This document shows, piece after piece, positions 32,485-42,421 of a DNA stretch of 64,000 bases (the stretch's first letter is position 1; every line of letters starts with the position of its first letter). The notes under the pieces are model-generated. The model was not told the origin of the DNA, made no database searches, and was given only the letters and a program-made list of their open reading frames with translations. A program made the position numbers and the translations under genes. The stretch is from Corythucha ciliata (taxonomy: Eukaryota > Arthropoda > Insecta > Hemiptera > Tingidae): positions 34,639,253-34,703,252 of the forward strand of contig CM075939.1 in NCBI GenBank assembly GCA_038030265.1, read 5' to 3'.

Positions 32485-33541
32485 GTGGCGTGGTGGCCCA
32501 GCTCCTTTCTTTTTTTTTTTTTTTTGGCTTCAGAGGCAGAAATTAAAAGATAATAATAATAAATCGAATGAGACATGAAGCTGCTTAAGTAAAGGTAACC
32601 CTGGCACCGGGGGTGGAAGGAGAAAGGATCCACTGACGGGGGAAAAAGCCCCAAGGTATAAAAGCTCGGGTTTTCCCGGAGAGAGACATTCAAAAAGTGA
32701 TTCAAAGTGCTCAAGGGCAGGGAGTGACTCGTGGGGTGTTAGTCGCGAATTGTGTGATTTTCTTTGTGTAAGTCCGAGGCTACTTGGAGCGAAAAGGCCG
32801 CTCACCACTCGTCGTATCAAACGAGTTCCAGCCGTTTGCAGTCATCATCTTCACGCACGAACACACCTCGTTGCCACTTTTTCAAGTCGGACCCAACGTC
32901 GGAAATTCCTGTTGTATCGGTGACACACGAACACGGACACGTCCCGTCTCGCCGTTTAGACGAACGGACACGCACACACCACTTTCGGCGACACACCCTG
33001 AAACGCACTTGCGGAATCACGAGCAAGCCCACTCCCTGCACCTGCCGTCTTCAGACACTCCGGTCATCCACCCTTCTACAAAGCGAGTCGAGCGCGTCGG
33101 CTACTCACCACTCACCACTCACCACACACCACTCACCACACACCACTCACCCCCCCCCCTTCTTCTTCCTTCGTTCCTATCTAAGAAGCCGACCCGCCGC
33201 TCTTTGATCGCCCCGCACAGGACCAACGTCTGTGGACGGTTAAGCAACCGGAGCTTCATAAGGAGGAAATAACTGGTGAGTGTAATCTTTCTTTATTTCA
33301 CCCCTCGTTGCTAAGGGTATATTTGTGTGTGTCGTGTTCGCAGCACTTGTCTCGTTTGAATTCAACCTGCGGACCCGAGTGCCCATTCAACAAGCATCTG
33401 TACTCTGCAACCCTTTTTCCGTTTTCTTCAGTTCCTTTTAATAAATAATTCTTTTCTAAAAAACACTGTGTACAAAAATCTCTCTGCCTAACACAACCTG
33501 AACAAGCCCCACAACAACGGTTGTTGATCAACCACGTTACA
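32485..33541 (+). mobile_element. Solo LTR, 1057 bp, inside R1 ORF2
   Basis: Begins TGTGGCG and ends CGTTACA, i.e. TG...CA termini, and is flanked by the 4-bp direct repeat GGCT (32481-32484 and 33542-33545). Removing it with one repeat rejoins the R1 reading frame (NTASA then HRPLCMLD). It carries a TATA box (ggtataaaag near 32656) and an AATAAA at 33441, as expected for an LTR. No internal retrovirus-like coding region remains, so it arose by LTR-LTR recombination. The window has no matching LTR, so the family is unknown; a 4-bp duplication fits Gypsy or Bel-Pao. Confidence 0.8.
32655..32664 (+). promoter_or_regulatory. TATA box of the solo LTR
   Basis: gtataaaagc is a strong TATA element, with candidate start sites (acattcaaaaagtgattcaa) about 30-50 bases downstream. 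It is presumably the U3 promoter of the lost element, and now points along the plus strand, against the R1 frame. Confidence 0.6.
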
Positions 33542-34961
33542 GGCTGACGCTGTGTTTGGGTCTCCTTTACCTTTCCCGATGAGGACCAGCTTCGCGGTCT
33601 TCCAACGTTCCGGGAACACACCATCTACGAAGCACGCATTATACATTTGCAAAAGAACGTCTGGGTGACTTTTAGAAACGATCTTCAGTATTTCAATCGG
33701 GATCCCATCCGGGCCTGGAGCCTTCCGGTTCCTCATTGAGTTTGCCGCCTCCTGCAGATCACTCGTAGTGAACAGCGGTATATCACTGGGAGTCACCGCA
33801 ACTAGCGCTCGATTCTCCACTTCGTGCGTTGGGAACAGCTCGTCCACTATCCCCTCCTTGACCTCAACTGACATTTCAGCTGTGGAGTCCATTCCTTTTA
33901 GCTTTTGTAGAACCAGCCTGTATCCCAGACCCCAAGGGTCGTTCTCAATATCGCTGCAAAGCTCTTTCCTCTTCCTGGCCTTACTCTCAGCTATGGCCAC
34001 TTTAAGAGCACGCCGAGCGGCCCTGTACTGCGAATAAGCGGCACTCCCTCTGGCTCGTTGGGCTAGCCTTCTGAGGCGAAAACAGTTCCTCCTTAAGTCT
34101 GCGATTTGTTCACTCCACCATAGAGCAGGCATAGAGCATAGAGGCATAGAGCACTCACATACCCTGGTCAGCAATTTCATTGTTGCTGCAACCATATCAT
34201 GAGAACGTCCCGCTTTTTCTGTCTCCATTCCTTGCAGAACCCCCTTTCCCATTACAATCATTGTGTTCAGCACCTCTAAATCCAACCTCTCGGTGTTCCA
34301 ACGTGGAGGCGAGGCTGACTCAAGTTTCGTTAAGTGTCCCCCTAAACGGTATCCCAGGTATTGATGGTCACTGGCAGAGTAATCCTCAAAGACCTGCCAT
34401 CCATTTATTTGCCCTGCAAGACTCTCTGTACTCATGGTAATATCCGGTCTGGTGCCCGTACATCCAGCAGGCGAAACGTTGGTGCTTCTCCTTGGTTCAA
34501 TACTACTAATCCAAGTCTAGATATCATATCCATTACTCTTCGGCCTCGACCGTCCGGGATAGGCTCACCCCACTCTATTGCTTTGGCATTAAAATCACCA
34601 GCGATAAGCAATCCCCCCCCCTCGCGGGCTTCATCCTCTACGCTGGCGAGTCTAGCTTCAAAACCCGCAATCGACTCGTTTAGAGTTAAGTAGCAGCTGA
34701 GGTACGTCACCGCTCTACTGCTGATCCAAACATAGCCCGGGCCTACCCCATGTTTCTCTATGGGGACTGCCGGTCTGTTTACTACCCATATAGCCGCCGT
34801 ACCTGATGGGTCTGTGAACCATCTTGATCCCCTCTCCTCAAACGTGTATTGTTCACTTACTATGTATTACCAGATCTGCTGCTTTCTCTCGAACAACTTG
34901 ATTCATAAGGGAGCTAGCCGTCCTACTTCTATTTAGATTAATCTGCAAGATATTAATCATG
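33542..34961 (-). pseudogene. R1-clade ORF2, endonuclease and RT N-terminus
   Basis: ORF2 starts near 34961 with MINILQINLNRSRTA, the usual R1 endonuclease opening (QINLN). It continues with GLLIAGDFNAKAIEWGEP, LVVLNQGEAPTF, DYSASDHQYLGYRL (SDH) and then the RT lead-in RNRKAPGPDGIPIEILK, ending FPERWKTAKLVLIGKGKGDP at the solo LTR. Frame changes near 34432 and in 34700-34880 break the endonuclease. The order and motifs are those of an APE-type R1-clade ORF2. Confidence 0.9.
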
Positions 34962-36506
34962 TTGATCGTCCTTTAGCATCCTTTAGGGCCTGCTGGAACG
35001 CAGCACACCCTTTACGACCTGCCGTATGAGTAGCTTCTAATCCAAGCTCTGTGCATAGTACACACTTCTCTATGCCCTTACATTCTGCCCCTTTCCGCAT
35101 CTGAAACAGACGTTCGCTCGGTTGGGGCCCATACACCCTCTGGCTATGTGCCCGTACCCTAGGCAATTAAAACACTGAGGCACTTCCACCCTCTGTCTTA
35201 TTCTGCAGTTAATCCAGCCGATACGAATTTTGGCCGTTGTTAGCAGTAATCTGGCCTCCTTCTCCGCTATCTCAACAACTGCCATTCGCTGCTGCTGGCT
35301 ATTGGGGTTAGTTAGGAATATTTTCATCACCCCTTCTTTCCCCTGCAGTTTTCCTTCCAGAGCTTTCCTGACTTCTTCCTCCGTCGTTAGCGCGTCAAGA
35401 TCCCGGATCTCGATGGTCATACGGTGAGCCAGATCCTTTGCCGCCTCTGGATCGCCTATAGCTCCTCAGACTGCGGCTCGAAATCGATCTGAGAGCTCAG
35501 AAGTCCCCCCAAGCTCCAGCAACATGTCCCCCTCTACCGTCTTCCTAATTGACCGGATTTCCGTACTTGTATCCTCTGATCTCACCTTCTCACGAAGGTT
35601 CTTCAGGATGCTTGAGTATGTCAGGCTCTCCGACACCTTAATCACCAGAGCCTCCGGTCTTTTCCTGGTTCGACTTCTTTTTCTGTTTGTTTTCCCATCC
35701 TTAACTGCTTCTGGGCCCTTCTCCTTACTGTTCCGCTCTATGTTTGCTTGTACACTCTTCTTTTTGGGGTCCTTCGCCTTTCTAACCGCCTTTCTGGAGT
35801 TGAGGACATCTGCCGTAGATGAAAGGCCTGCTACCGCCTTCGTAGGTGCAACTCTCTTAGCGCCCCTGATTGTCACTCCTGAGTAGAATGTGGAGTCCGT
35901 AAATTCACTCTCACTTTCTCCAGTGCTGCAGACCTCGCTATGCACCTCCTTACGTGGCCTCTTGCGTGACGGGCCCTTCCTTTCCTTCTGCGGTGACCAC
36001 CTTATCGCCTGCTCAACCTCTGTCTTTAGTACTTCCCGGAGGGAGCTCTTCTTCTTAAGATTGGCATTAAGAGAGTCGTAAAGCTCTACCAAAAGTACCA
36101 GTCCGTCCTTGATGACCATGCTAACGTTCCTCTGCTGCTTAGTGACGCTTAGCATCTTGGATATTTCATTCTTCATTAGCTGGAGGTTGGCCCTGTCTTC
36201 ATTCTCCAGCGTCTGGATCTCCTTCCAACTGCTCCATTGAGATGCATCGGTGCCCGAGTACCTGGCCACACCATGAGGGTATGGCACAGGGGAAGGGGTG
36301 GCAGAGTGGCCTGCTAATGCATCACTTCCCATTTGTACATCACTCTGTGCTCCTGCTGGCGGAGTTGAACGTCCATCATCTCCTACTACTTCTTTGCCTT
36401 TCTGTGGGGGGGAGCGAATCATATCTGGGTTTATCCCGTACTCTGAGGGGCTCAGACATCCGGGCATGCCCGCACCTCCCACTGACTGGCGAGACATGAC
36501 CCCCAA
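34957..36506 (-). pseudogene. R1-clade ORF1 (gag-like, zinc knuckles)
   Basis: The N-terminal 346 codons (36506-35466) are rich in charged residues, with KKSVQANIERNSKEKGPEAV and lysine/arginine-rich tracts expected of a nucleic-acid-binding gag. After a frame change near 35440 the C-terminal part shows the CCHC knuckles CFNCLGYGHIARGC and CFRCGKG, with a second frame change before ECKGIEKCVLC. The end overlaps the start of ORF2 by a few bases, as is usual in this clade. It would bind the element RNA to form the particle that is reverse-transcribed. Confidence 0.85.
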
Positions 36507-36804
36507 CCATCAGAGCGAGGGTCCCTGGGTTCCCCCAAGGAAATGTCCTACACTGCCTTTGAGGGGAAGAGACTCAACCCTCGGCAGTCACTACCTCCTA
36601 CTCGGCCCGGGTAAATGCCCCGACGACCTTTCAGAAGCTCCCACGCCTCCGACGACGTGGGTACCCAACAAAGCGCTTGCCATCGCCGGGACCCCCGGGA
36701 CAGTTGACAGCAAGGGATAGGGAGCCCTCACCACAAACCGCTTGGGCGGCAGCCCTAATAGTCAATATTATCCTTATCCAAGTACAGTCCGGTCCTGTCC
36801 AAGT

Positions 36805-36838
36805 CTGTGCCGCAGGAGTTCCCTAAGCTCCTGCGGCA
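36805..36838 (-). other. Hairpin in the R1-clade 5' leader
   Basis: gtgccgcaggag, a 9-base loop, then ctcctgcggcac: a perfect 12-bp GC-rich stem in the leader RNA, about 300 bases upstream of ORF1. It would be stable; a role in translation or RNP assembly is only a possibility. Confidence 0.7.
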
Positions 36839-37027
36839 CTCCCTCTCGGGGTGCTAACAGTGGCTAACGAGGCCCAACCCCCGGCTTTTCTGTCAGGATG
36901 TGCTCCCTTAGGCAGCTGCCTTTCCAGGCTCACGGGTCCGCCTCCCCGCCTCTTTTAGTCGCCTTCTACGACACGCAGGGGATACGGAAGGTGTATTCTA
37001 ACTCCTCCACCCCCACCCACAGGGGCA

Positions 37028-37040
37028 GAAAATCCTGCGT
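37028..37040. repeat. Target-site duplication of the R1-clade element (5' side)
   Basis: gaaaatcctgcgt, identical to 29111-29123. It fixes the 5' end of the element at 37027. Confidence 0.85.
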
Positions 37041-37315
37041 ATGTACATAGGGAATCACACTATTTCTATTTGGTTGCATACAAGTTTGCTGCAGTCAATT
37101 TCATAACGTCTGGAATACGGTATAACTGTAACTGGAACTGCGGAAGTTCGGTATAACTGTATAAGAACAGAGATCTGTGAATAAATGTATATTCATTATG
37201 ATGATTTCTGCGAAAATATTTACTATCTTTGTTTTCTTCTTACGAATTAATCACCTCATTAGTGAGCCCAGTGTGAAATTCAGCCCTACAGATCAAATAT
37301 TAATTTCATTAAATA
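37041..37315. other. No gene recognised
   Basis: AT-rich intergenic sequence between the R1 element and the pogo-type MITE; nothing further seen. Confidence 0.4.
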
Positions 37316-37501
37316 CAGTGAAACCTCTGTTAACGGGCACCTCTCTATACAGCAGATCCCCCTTGGTAGCGGACAAGTACGATTGGTCCGAAATGATCCC
37401 CATAGTATTCAATGCATTAAGCTCCTCTGGATAGCGGACATCTCTCAATAGCGGAAATTTTCTCCGGTCCGGAGGGTGTCCGCTATCGAGAGGTTTCACT
37501 C
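37316..37501. mobile_element. Pogo/Tigger-type MITE
   Basis: Ends cagtgaaacctctgttaacg and tatcgagaggtttcactc, flanked by TA (37314-37315, 37502-37503). The cagtg-aaacctct end with interior agcggac blocks is characteristic of pogo/Tigger-derived elements. 186 bp, non-coding. Confidence 0.8.
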
Positions 37502-37673
37502 TATCTATCGTCTAGTTGTATTACTTTCTTTTTCAATTGAATCGAAAAGCAAACAAAACGTCCGGTTCTTAATTAAATTGTCCACGCCTAACTGATTTCT
37601 TCAAGTGGATCATTAATCAGTTGAATGATCGGACCTATCGACATCAATGAAGATTGAGATTATCTTAAGGCAG

Positions 37674-37708
37674 AATAAATATTCATTTGAAATTTTAAGG
37701 CCTCAGTA
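37674..37708 (+). promoter_or_regulatory. Core promoter of secreted paralogue 4
   Basis: TATA-like aataaatattc (37674-37684), as in paralogue 1, and initiator cctcagta (37701-37708) about 28 bases later. The ATG at 37730 follows within 25 bases. Confidence 0.55.
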
Positions 37709-37729
37709 AAGTCATTTATTCGTTGCAAG

Positions 37730-38410
37730 ATGCGTGCCGTTGTAGGGAATATATTTATCATCTTTCTCGTGAGTCTAATTTGTGCCCATGCGGATGACTC
37801 GTCAGACTCAGGTAGCGAGGGTTTAGTCGACATGGCCCTCGACAGTATCAACCAACTGATCGAGGAGAACAAAATGGACAATCTCACAATCAAGGACCTT
37901 GACGTCACACTGTCGGGTCCACTGTGGCTCAGCCTTCGCTTGAAAACTTCCGGAGGGACGTTCAAAAACGCAAGCTCCCTGCAACGTCAAGGGCCAAGCT
38001 CATTGGACGACGGAGATGACTCAACATCGATCAACTTGGTGGTCGGTCTCAAGACCTTTGAAGTCCATTTTTCTCAATTCAGCGCAAAAATGCTTTACTT
38101 CTTTGAATTGGGAGGTGGGGCGATGTCATTCTCTCTTAAATCAAACGAAGTCGCTCTCGATTTGGTCGCGGAAACTCCCGATGAAAACACGTGCAATGTA
38201 ACGTTAAGTCGCTTTGAAATCACCGATTTCGAAGGAGTGGATTTAAAGCTTTCTGGTGGGATCCTCAATACGGTGGCAGAGTTATTCGTTAACACGCTTT
38301 CAAAATGGAGCTTCGTAAGGTCACGCATTCTAAGCATCGTTAATCCACAGTTGAAAGATGTTGCTCAACGTGAAATAAGCAAAGCCGACATTTGCCAGTA
38401 CATCTTGTAA
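37730..38410 (+). CDS. Secreted group 7 allergen-like protein, paralogue 4
   Basis: Single-exon gene for 226 residues, the only family member on the plus strand. Signal peptide MRAVVGNIFIIFLVSLICAH, then an acidic stretch (ADDSSDSGSE) not seen in the other copies. Family blocks: LVDMALDSINQLIEE, GGTFKNASSLQRQGPSSL, the conserved cysteine in NTCNVTLSRFEITDFEGVDL and the C-terminal cysteine in KADICQYIL. NLT, NAS and NVT are possible glycosylation sites. A pogo-type MITE lies upstream and a matching right-end fragment starts 20 bp after the stop codon, leaving no clear AATAAA close by. Function inferred as for paralogue 1. Confidence 0.8.
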   Translation: MRAVVGNIFIIFLVSLICAHADDSSDSGSEGLVDMALDSINQLIEENKMDNLTIKDLDVTLSGPLWLSLRLKTSGGTFKNASSLQRQGPSSLDDGDDSTSINLVVGLKTFEVHFSQFSAKMLYFFELGGGAMSFSLKSNEVALDLVAETPDENTCNVTLSRFEITDFEGVDLKLSGGILNTVAELFVNTLSKWSFVRSRILSIVNPQLKDVAQREISKADICQYIL

Positions 38411-38430
38411 AATTATGTTCAAGCAGTCAA

Positions 38431-38482
38431 ATAGCGGACATTTTCTCCGGTCCAGATGGTGTTCTATCGAGAGGTGTCACTG
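38431..38482. mobile_element. Pogo/Tigger-type MITE right-end fragment
   Basis: The last 52 bp of an element like 37316-37501 (agcggacattttctccggtc, then atcgagaggtgtcactg), followed by TA. The bases beyond (tctatcgtc) also match those beyond 37503, so the shared segment runs past the element end. Confidence 0.7.
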
Positions 38483-38484
38483 TA

Positions 38485-39024
38485 TCTATCGTCGAGAGCA
38501 TAGTAGACACATAAAACAATTTTTCAACAAGCAAACAAATTTTCGTGTTGGTAATTCGCAATTTTTCTCCCTCAGCATCCTCGCGGCAAAGTACAAGGGT
38601 TAAGTCTAAGGGAATGACATTTTTCGGTACTGATGAGCCAGAAAAGTCACGTTGAAACCGTAATGAAGAAGTTTCACTGGTCGAGACTTTAAGGAAAATT
38701 TATTTTTTTTTATGATGAATTATGCTAAAATAGAGCTTATATCGTTTTCCGTTCGTCAAAAACTCCATTCATTAATTTGTAATTGACGTTTGCAGTTACG
38801 GGCTGCTCCCTCTGCCCCCTCGCCAGCAGTCTACGCCATCAATGCTGCTCCCCACTTCACCACCCTAAAGTCGGCTCGGTTGCAATGATTTCCTTATCTT
38901 CAGTTATTTTATTGACCCGGGATATATTATAAGACTCAACGGGTAAAATAGAAATACTTGTGAAATGAAAAAACCGTGAATTCAAGGTAAATCACGTCTT
39001 AAATATGTATTTCTTTAACGGTAA
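38485..39024. other. No gene recognised
   Basis: Intergenic, AT-rich, no repeats or coding frames I can support. Confidence 0.4.
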
Positions 39025-39215
39025 GGGCGCTTTCACACTTGAGATTCCGGTATCCGATTTCGAATTAGAGGATACTAAAAATACAATACGGACAATGCGT
39101 TCATTCCCACTTAAGATTCCGGAATCTAAGTGTGAAGGAGCGCCTTGACTGTAGTGTATTTTTAGTATCCTCGACAGGGGAATTGGATACCGGAATCTCA
39201 AGTGTGAAAACGGCC
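39025..39215. mobile_element. PIF/Harbinger-type MITE, copy 2
   Basis: Same family as 9393-9620: gggcgctttcacacttgaga at the left, gtgtgaaaacggcc at the right, and a clean TAA duplication (39022-39024, 39216-39218). 191 bp, with interior deletions relative to copy 1. Confidence 0.85.
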
Positions 39216-39218
39216 TAA

Positions 39219-39822
39219 CCCTTGAAATGGAAATGGAAACTTCAGCGGCTTCTCGTTTGAGAGCAACGTTGGTCATACCTCTTTCACTCACAATTTAAAT
39301 TTTTGAATTATTTTTCAACTATCAGTTTTACTCGGAGCCGATGTCATTCCTTTGTTTACATCCTAATGTTTGTTGTGGTTATACATTTATGTTTTACCCT
39401 CCCTGCAAAAAAAAATCCCTGCATAGCAATCACATCTAGTGGCATTTTCTCACGAGTTTGTACCAAGGCAAACAAATTCCTCGATATCGACAGTGATTGA
39501 ATACGGCTAGGTTCCAGGCCGGGATTCTGGTCGAGGGACACCATTAATACTAAAGTACTCAATTACTTCTACTTTTATACATGACAGGGAAAACTTTTAA
39601 ACTTCATCTTTATTGTCCAACCTATCTGAGAAATATGGTCGTGAGCGTGATTGTCGCGGGCAGCAGGGAAGCCCTTTCTTGCTCCCTCATGAAGCTTAAC
39701 TGGGCGTTTCTCACTGACTCACATAATAAACTCGCCTGTCACTGCGCCGCGAGTGCTGTCTGTACTGAATACACGGGGCTTCACGTGGTACGTGACAATG
39801 AATTGGGCGTTAAAACGGTACA
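39219..39822. other. No gene recognised
   Basis: No supported coding sequence. Short open frames on both strands lack recognisable motifs. Confidence 0.35.
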
Positions 39823-39825
39823 TAA

Positions 39826-40339
39826 AGCTGCGTATACACTTGCGAGCCGAGCCTGAGCCGAGCGGCTCGCGAGCCGCTCTAAACAGGCTCGAAGCGTGTT
39901 TTTGTTACGACGAGCACGTTTTGAGCGGCTCGCGAGCCGCTCGTACTAGGCTCCATCTGCTGTCGGTTTTTCATTCAACATCAAAGGAATTGGTTCGTCA
40001 AGTTGGGACGGGCTTTTAGTAGGCTCAGAGCGCGCTCGAGACAAAAGGGTGAAGAGGGGGCATTTCTTTGAGAAAGTTTTGTCATCTCCCTTTTTCAGTT
40101 ACCGGGTTTTTTGTTTTTCTCTGTTTTCACCTTTGTCGTTGTCGCCGTCGTAATGGAATGGTCAGAGGAGAGGCAAATTTCTCTAATTGAGGCCTACAAA
40201 AACCATCCCAATTTATGGGACCTGAAACCCATTTTTTTCTTTTTCGATACAAATCCGTTTGCCACCACCGACGACGCGACTTCCTTTTTTTGGGCTCTCC
40301 ACACTAGCCATTAAATACGACGCAAGTGTATACGCAGCT
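39826..40339 (+). mobile_element. PIF/Harbinger-type element with a coding remnant
   Basis: Ends agctgcgtatacacttgcg and cgcaagtgtatacgcagct, a 19-bp near-perfect inverted repeat, flanked by TAA (39823-39825 and 40340-40342). Near the left end is an inner palindrome-rich block (gagcggctcgcgagccgctc, twice). The interior encodes the start of a MADF-like protein (40153-40230). It is an internally deleted derivative of an autonomous element. Confidence 0.85.
40153..40314 (+). pseudogene. MADF/Myb-like DNA-binding fragment of a Harbinger element
   Basis: MEWSEERQISLIEAYKNHPN followed by LWDLKP matches the first helix of the MADF (Myb/SANT-like in Adf-1) domain, whose signature is an LI...Y..P.LWD pattern. 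PIF/Harbinger elements encode such a Myb-like partner beside the transposase. Only about 25 residues fit before the sequence loses the pattern. The rest of the gene is deleted. Confidence 0.6.
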
Positions 40340-40346
40340 TAAGGCC

Positions 40347-40573
40347 TGAGCACCCCTGTCTGACCGATAGACTGGGCGGTAGAGACACTTGGGGGAATTT
40401 TTTTCCAATAGGTTTTTGGTTCATGATTTAGTTCTGACTCATAGAACCAGCAGCGCTCAAGTCGAATTTCTCTCCTTCTTTCTGATTGTCCGAAAATCTC
40501 TACGGTGGGGTCACCCCTATCTAACCGGTAGGGTGGGTGGTAGAGACACTTGGGGGAGATTTTTTTCAAGTAG
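40347..40573 (+). repeat. Pair of 65-bp direct repeats
   Basis: 40347-40412 and 40509-40573 share cacccctgtctgaccgatag / cacccctatctaaccggtag and then ggtagagacacttgggggaa / ggtagagacacttgggggag and a T-rich end, with 96 bp between. They may be ends of a small retroelement or a local duplication; no coding content. Confidence 0.6.
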
Positions 40574-41081
40574 TTCAAATTCACACTATTCATGAGTTAA
40601 AACTTAATCAAAGGACTGTCAAGAAAATTAATTGATTAATTTCGTCCATCTTGGCTGGGTGGCAACAACGTTCTGACAAACGATCAGAATAGAATCGCGT
40701 GTAGTGGAACCAGGGGCTTACCTAGAAATCCATCCGGAGGAGGCGATTTCGGCAGTCTGCAGCTTACTATGGTCCGGGTGTAGTAATAAATGCCCTTCGT
40801 ATTGCTTGGATTTCGCAAAAATTTGTCTAAAAACGGCCTCCCGGAGGGGGCGATCCACCTATCGCCCCCCCGCCTCTGGGTACGCAACTGCCCAACCACC
40901 ACGAAGGATTGCGGACAATCTCGTCAGGACAATTTTTTGTCAGAAATCGCATGTACAGTAACCGTAGCCTAAGAGGGAAGGATTAATCGTGTTATAGTTA
41001 TAGTTTTACAACGAACCCAATGTTGTCGGATGTTGTTGTTGTTGTTGTTGTTGTTGTCGTCAGATTTTGTCGCCTACTGGC
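40574..41081. other. No gene; trinucleotide microsatellite
   Basis: Contains a (gtt)n run at 41031-41057. Nothing else recognised. Confidence 0.5.
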
Positions 41082-41082
41082 C

Positions 41083-42421
41083 TCCAGGGGCCTTATTCTT
41101 GAACGCCTTGGCAACCCTAGTTTCGATTGCATTATTGGTTTTTTGAGGAAACAACATTGCCTAGTCGAATTCTTGAAATTCACAGTATTGCTTTGGGCGC
41201 CATTTTTCCAAGGTAATATTGCCTTTTTGTATTTTTTTTTTTTTAACACCCCCAGCCAGTGTTTCCATTTTTGTCGATTCCATCACAACATTGGTTGCGT
41301 TGCAAAACTCGGGGCTCGTGTTTAAACGCTGAAGTGTAGAATTAAGTGCTTACTGGAGTTTTGCAACGGTGATTTGTATTGTGATGGGACGTGTTTTGTT
41401 GGATTTTAAACACTTACTCAGCGCTGAGCTTGATTGACAGTTTTGTAACGGCAAAAGATTAAGTGCTTATTAAGCGTTGAAGAAGTCTGAAGTTTTGCAA
41501 CGCGGCCATTGCCTTCTCTGTTGTCATGGGAAACCCGAGAGTTTCCATTTTGTTTTTTACAAGAAGGAATTTATTTTTCACAGTTGAGCTTTCTTGTTCG
41601 GTGAGTGAGGTTTGTAAAAACAAAAGAGAATCCCTCGAAAAACGAATATTTCGTCTACTCGTAGGGCGTTAACCGAAAAATGAGTTGCCAGTGACCTGAA
41701 TCAGCGACAAGCCCACGAGAAACGCTCAGTAAGATGCTTGGGGAGGCAAGGAAGGGCTGCACGCCACAATTACGCTCACCAGCATTTCTCAGATGGGTTA
41801 GGCAATGAAGTCGAAATTTAAAAGTTGTCCTTGTTGTGCATAAAAGTGGATGTAATTTAGGTACATCAGTGTTCTTCGACCAGAATCCCGGGACTAGCCT
41901 AAGGTCCTTTGCACATTAGGAAAAAAAAAGTCGCCCAGGTGCGGCGTCGGACTGTTGCAGTAAAAATACATAGAACTCTATGGGGCCTTTCACATTTGGC
42001 GCCGACGCGGCAGACGTTTCACCCCCGAGAAGAAATACGCTGGCACGAGCGATAGGTTTTTTTTTTTTTAGGCGTCGAAAGGGGCTAATTCAACGTCGAC
42101 AACGAGATATTCTTCCCCCATGTGGGCCCTTAAGAGGGACAATAATGAGCTCTGCTGCTGTAGTCGTAAACTCTCAATTTAACAAAGAATTTCTAAACAT
42201 AGCTCTAGCTTTAGAGATTTTCTAAAAAATTCACAACAGAAAGGAATCCCCGCGGTTATTTTATTGCACCGATTCCAGTATTGTTAACAAATGGTATTCT
42301 TGAAACACTGAAACCCTTTGCAGCCCAGACAACATTGCACTTTCACTTCTCTCAAAACAACATTGCCTTCAAAGCCATGTTGCAAAATTCTCACAATTTC
42401 AAGAATAGGGCCCCTGGTCAC
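41083..42421. mobile_element. Possible TIR element with CCAGGGGCC ends
   Basis: ccaggggccttattcttgaa at 41083 and its near inverse ttcaagaatagggcccctgg ending at 42419. The two ends share further inverted similarity (gaaacaacattgcc against aaacaacattgcc-type blocks). Inside is another inverted pair, gttgcgttgcaaaact (near 41295) and agttttgcaacgcggc (near 41493). No target duplication is clear and no transposase is present. Confidence 0.4.

Larger units (their letters stand above)
29124..37027 (-). mobile_element. R1-clade non-LTR retrotransposon with nested insertions
   Basis: Full-length element on the minus strand, bounded by a 13-bp duplication (gaaaatcctgcgt) and ending in an oligo-A tail. 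Total 7.9 kb, but about 2.6 kb of this is a nested Penelope-like element (30526-32086) and a solo LTR (32485-33541) with their duplications, leaving about 5.3 kb, normal for R1-clade elements. Order 5' to 3': GC-rich leader, ORF1 (gag, CCHC knuckles), ORF2 (APE endonuclease, RT, C-terminal CCHC), 3' UTR of about 240 bp. The leader includes the block complementary to gtcgccttctacgacacgc, which I recall as common at 5' ends of arthropod R1-type elements. Frame changes in both ORFs mean it is dead. Confidence 0.9.

Noticed and set aside
32764..33272. Two overlapping plus-strand frames of 147 and 162 codons
   Set aside because: They lie wholly within the solo LTR, overlap in different frames and are rich in histidine/threonine from cactcacca-type repeats; no known domain.
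41031..41057. Coding polyvaline/polyglutamine-like tract
   Set aside because: It is a (gtt)n microsatellite; the surrounding frame has no other protein-like features.
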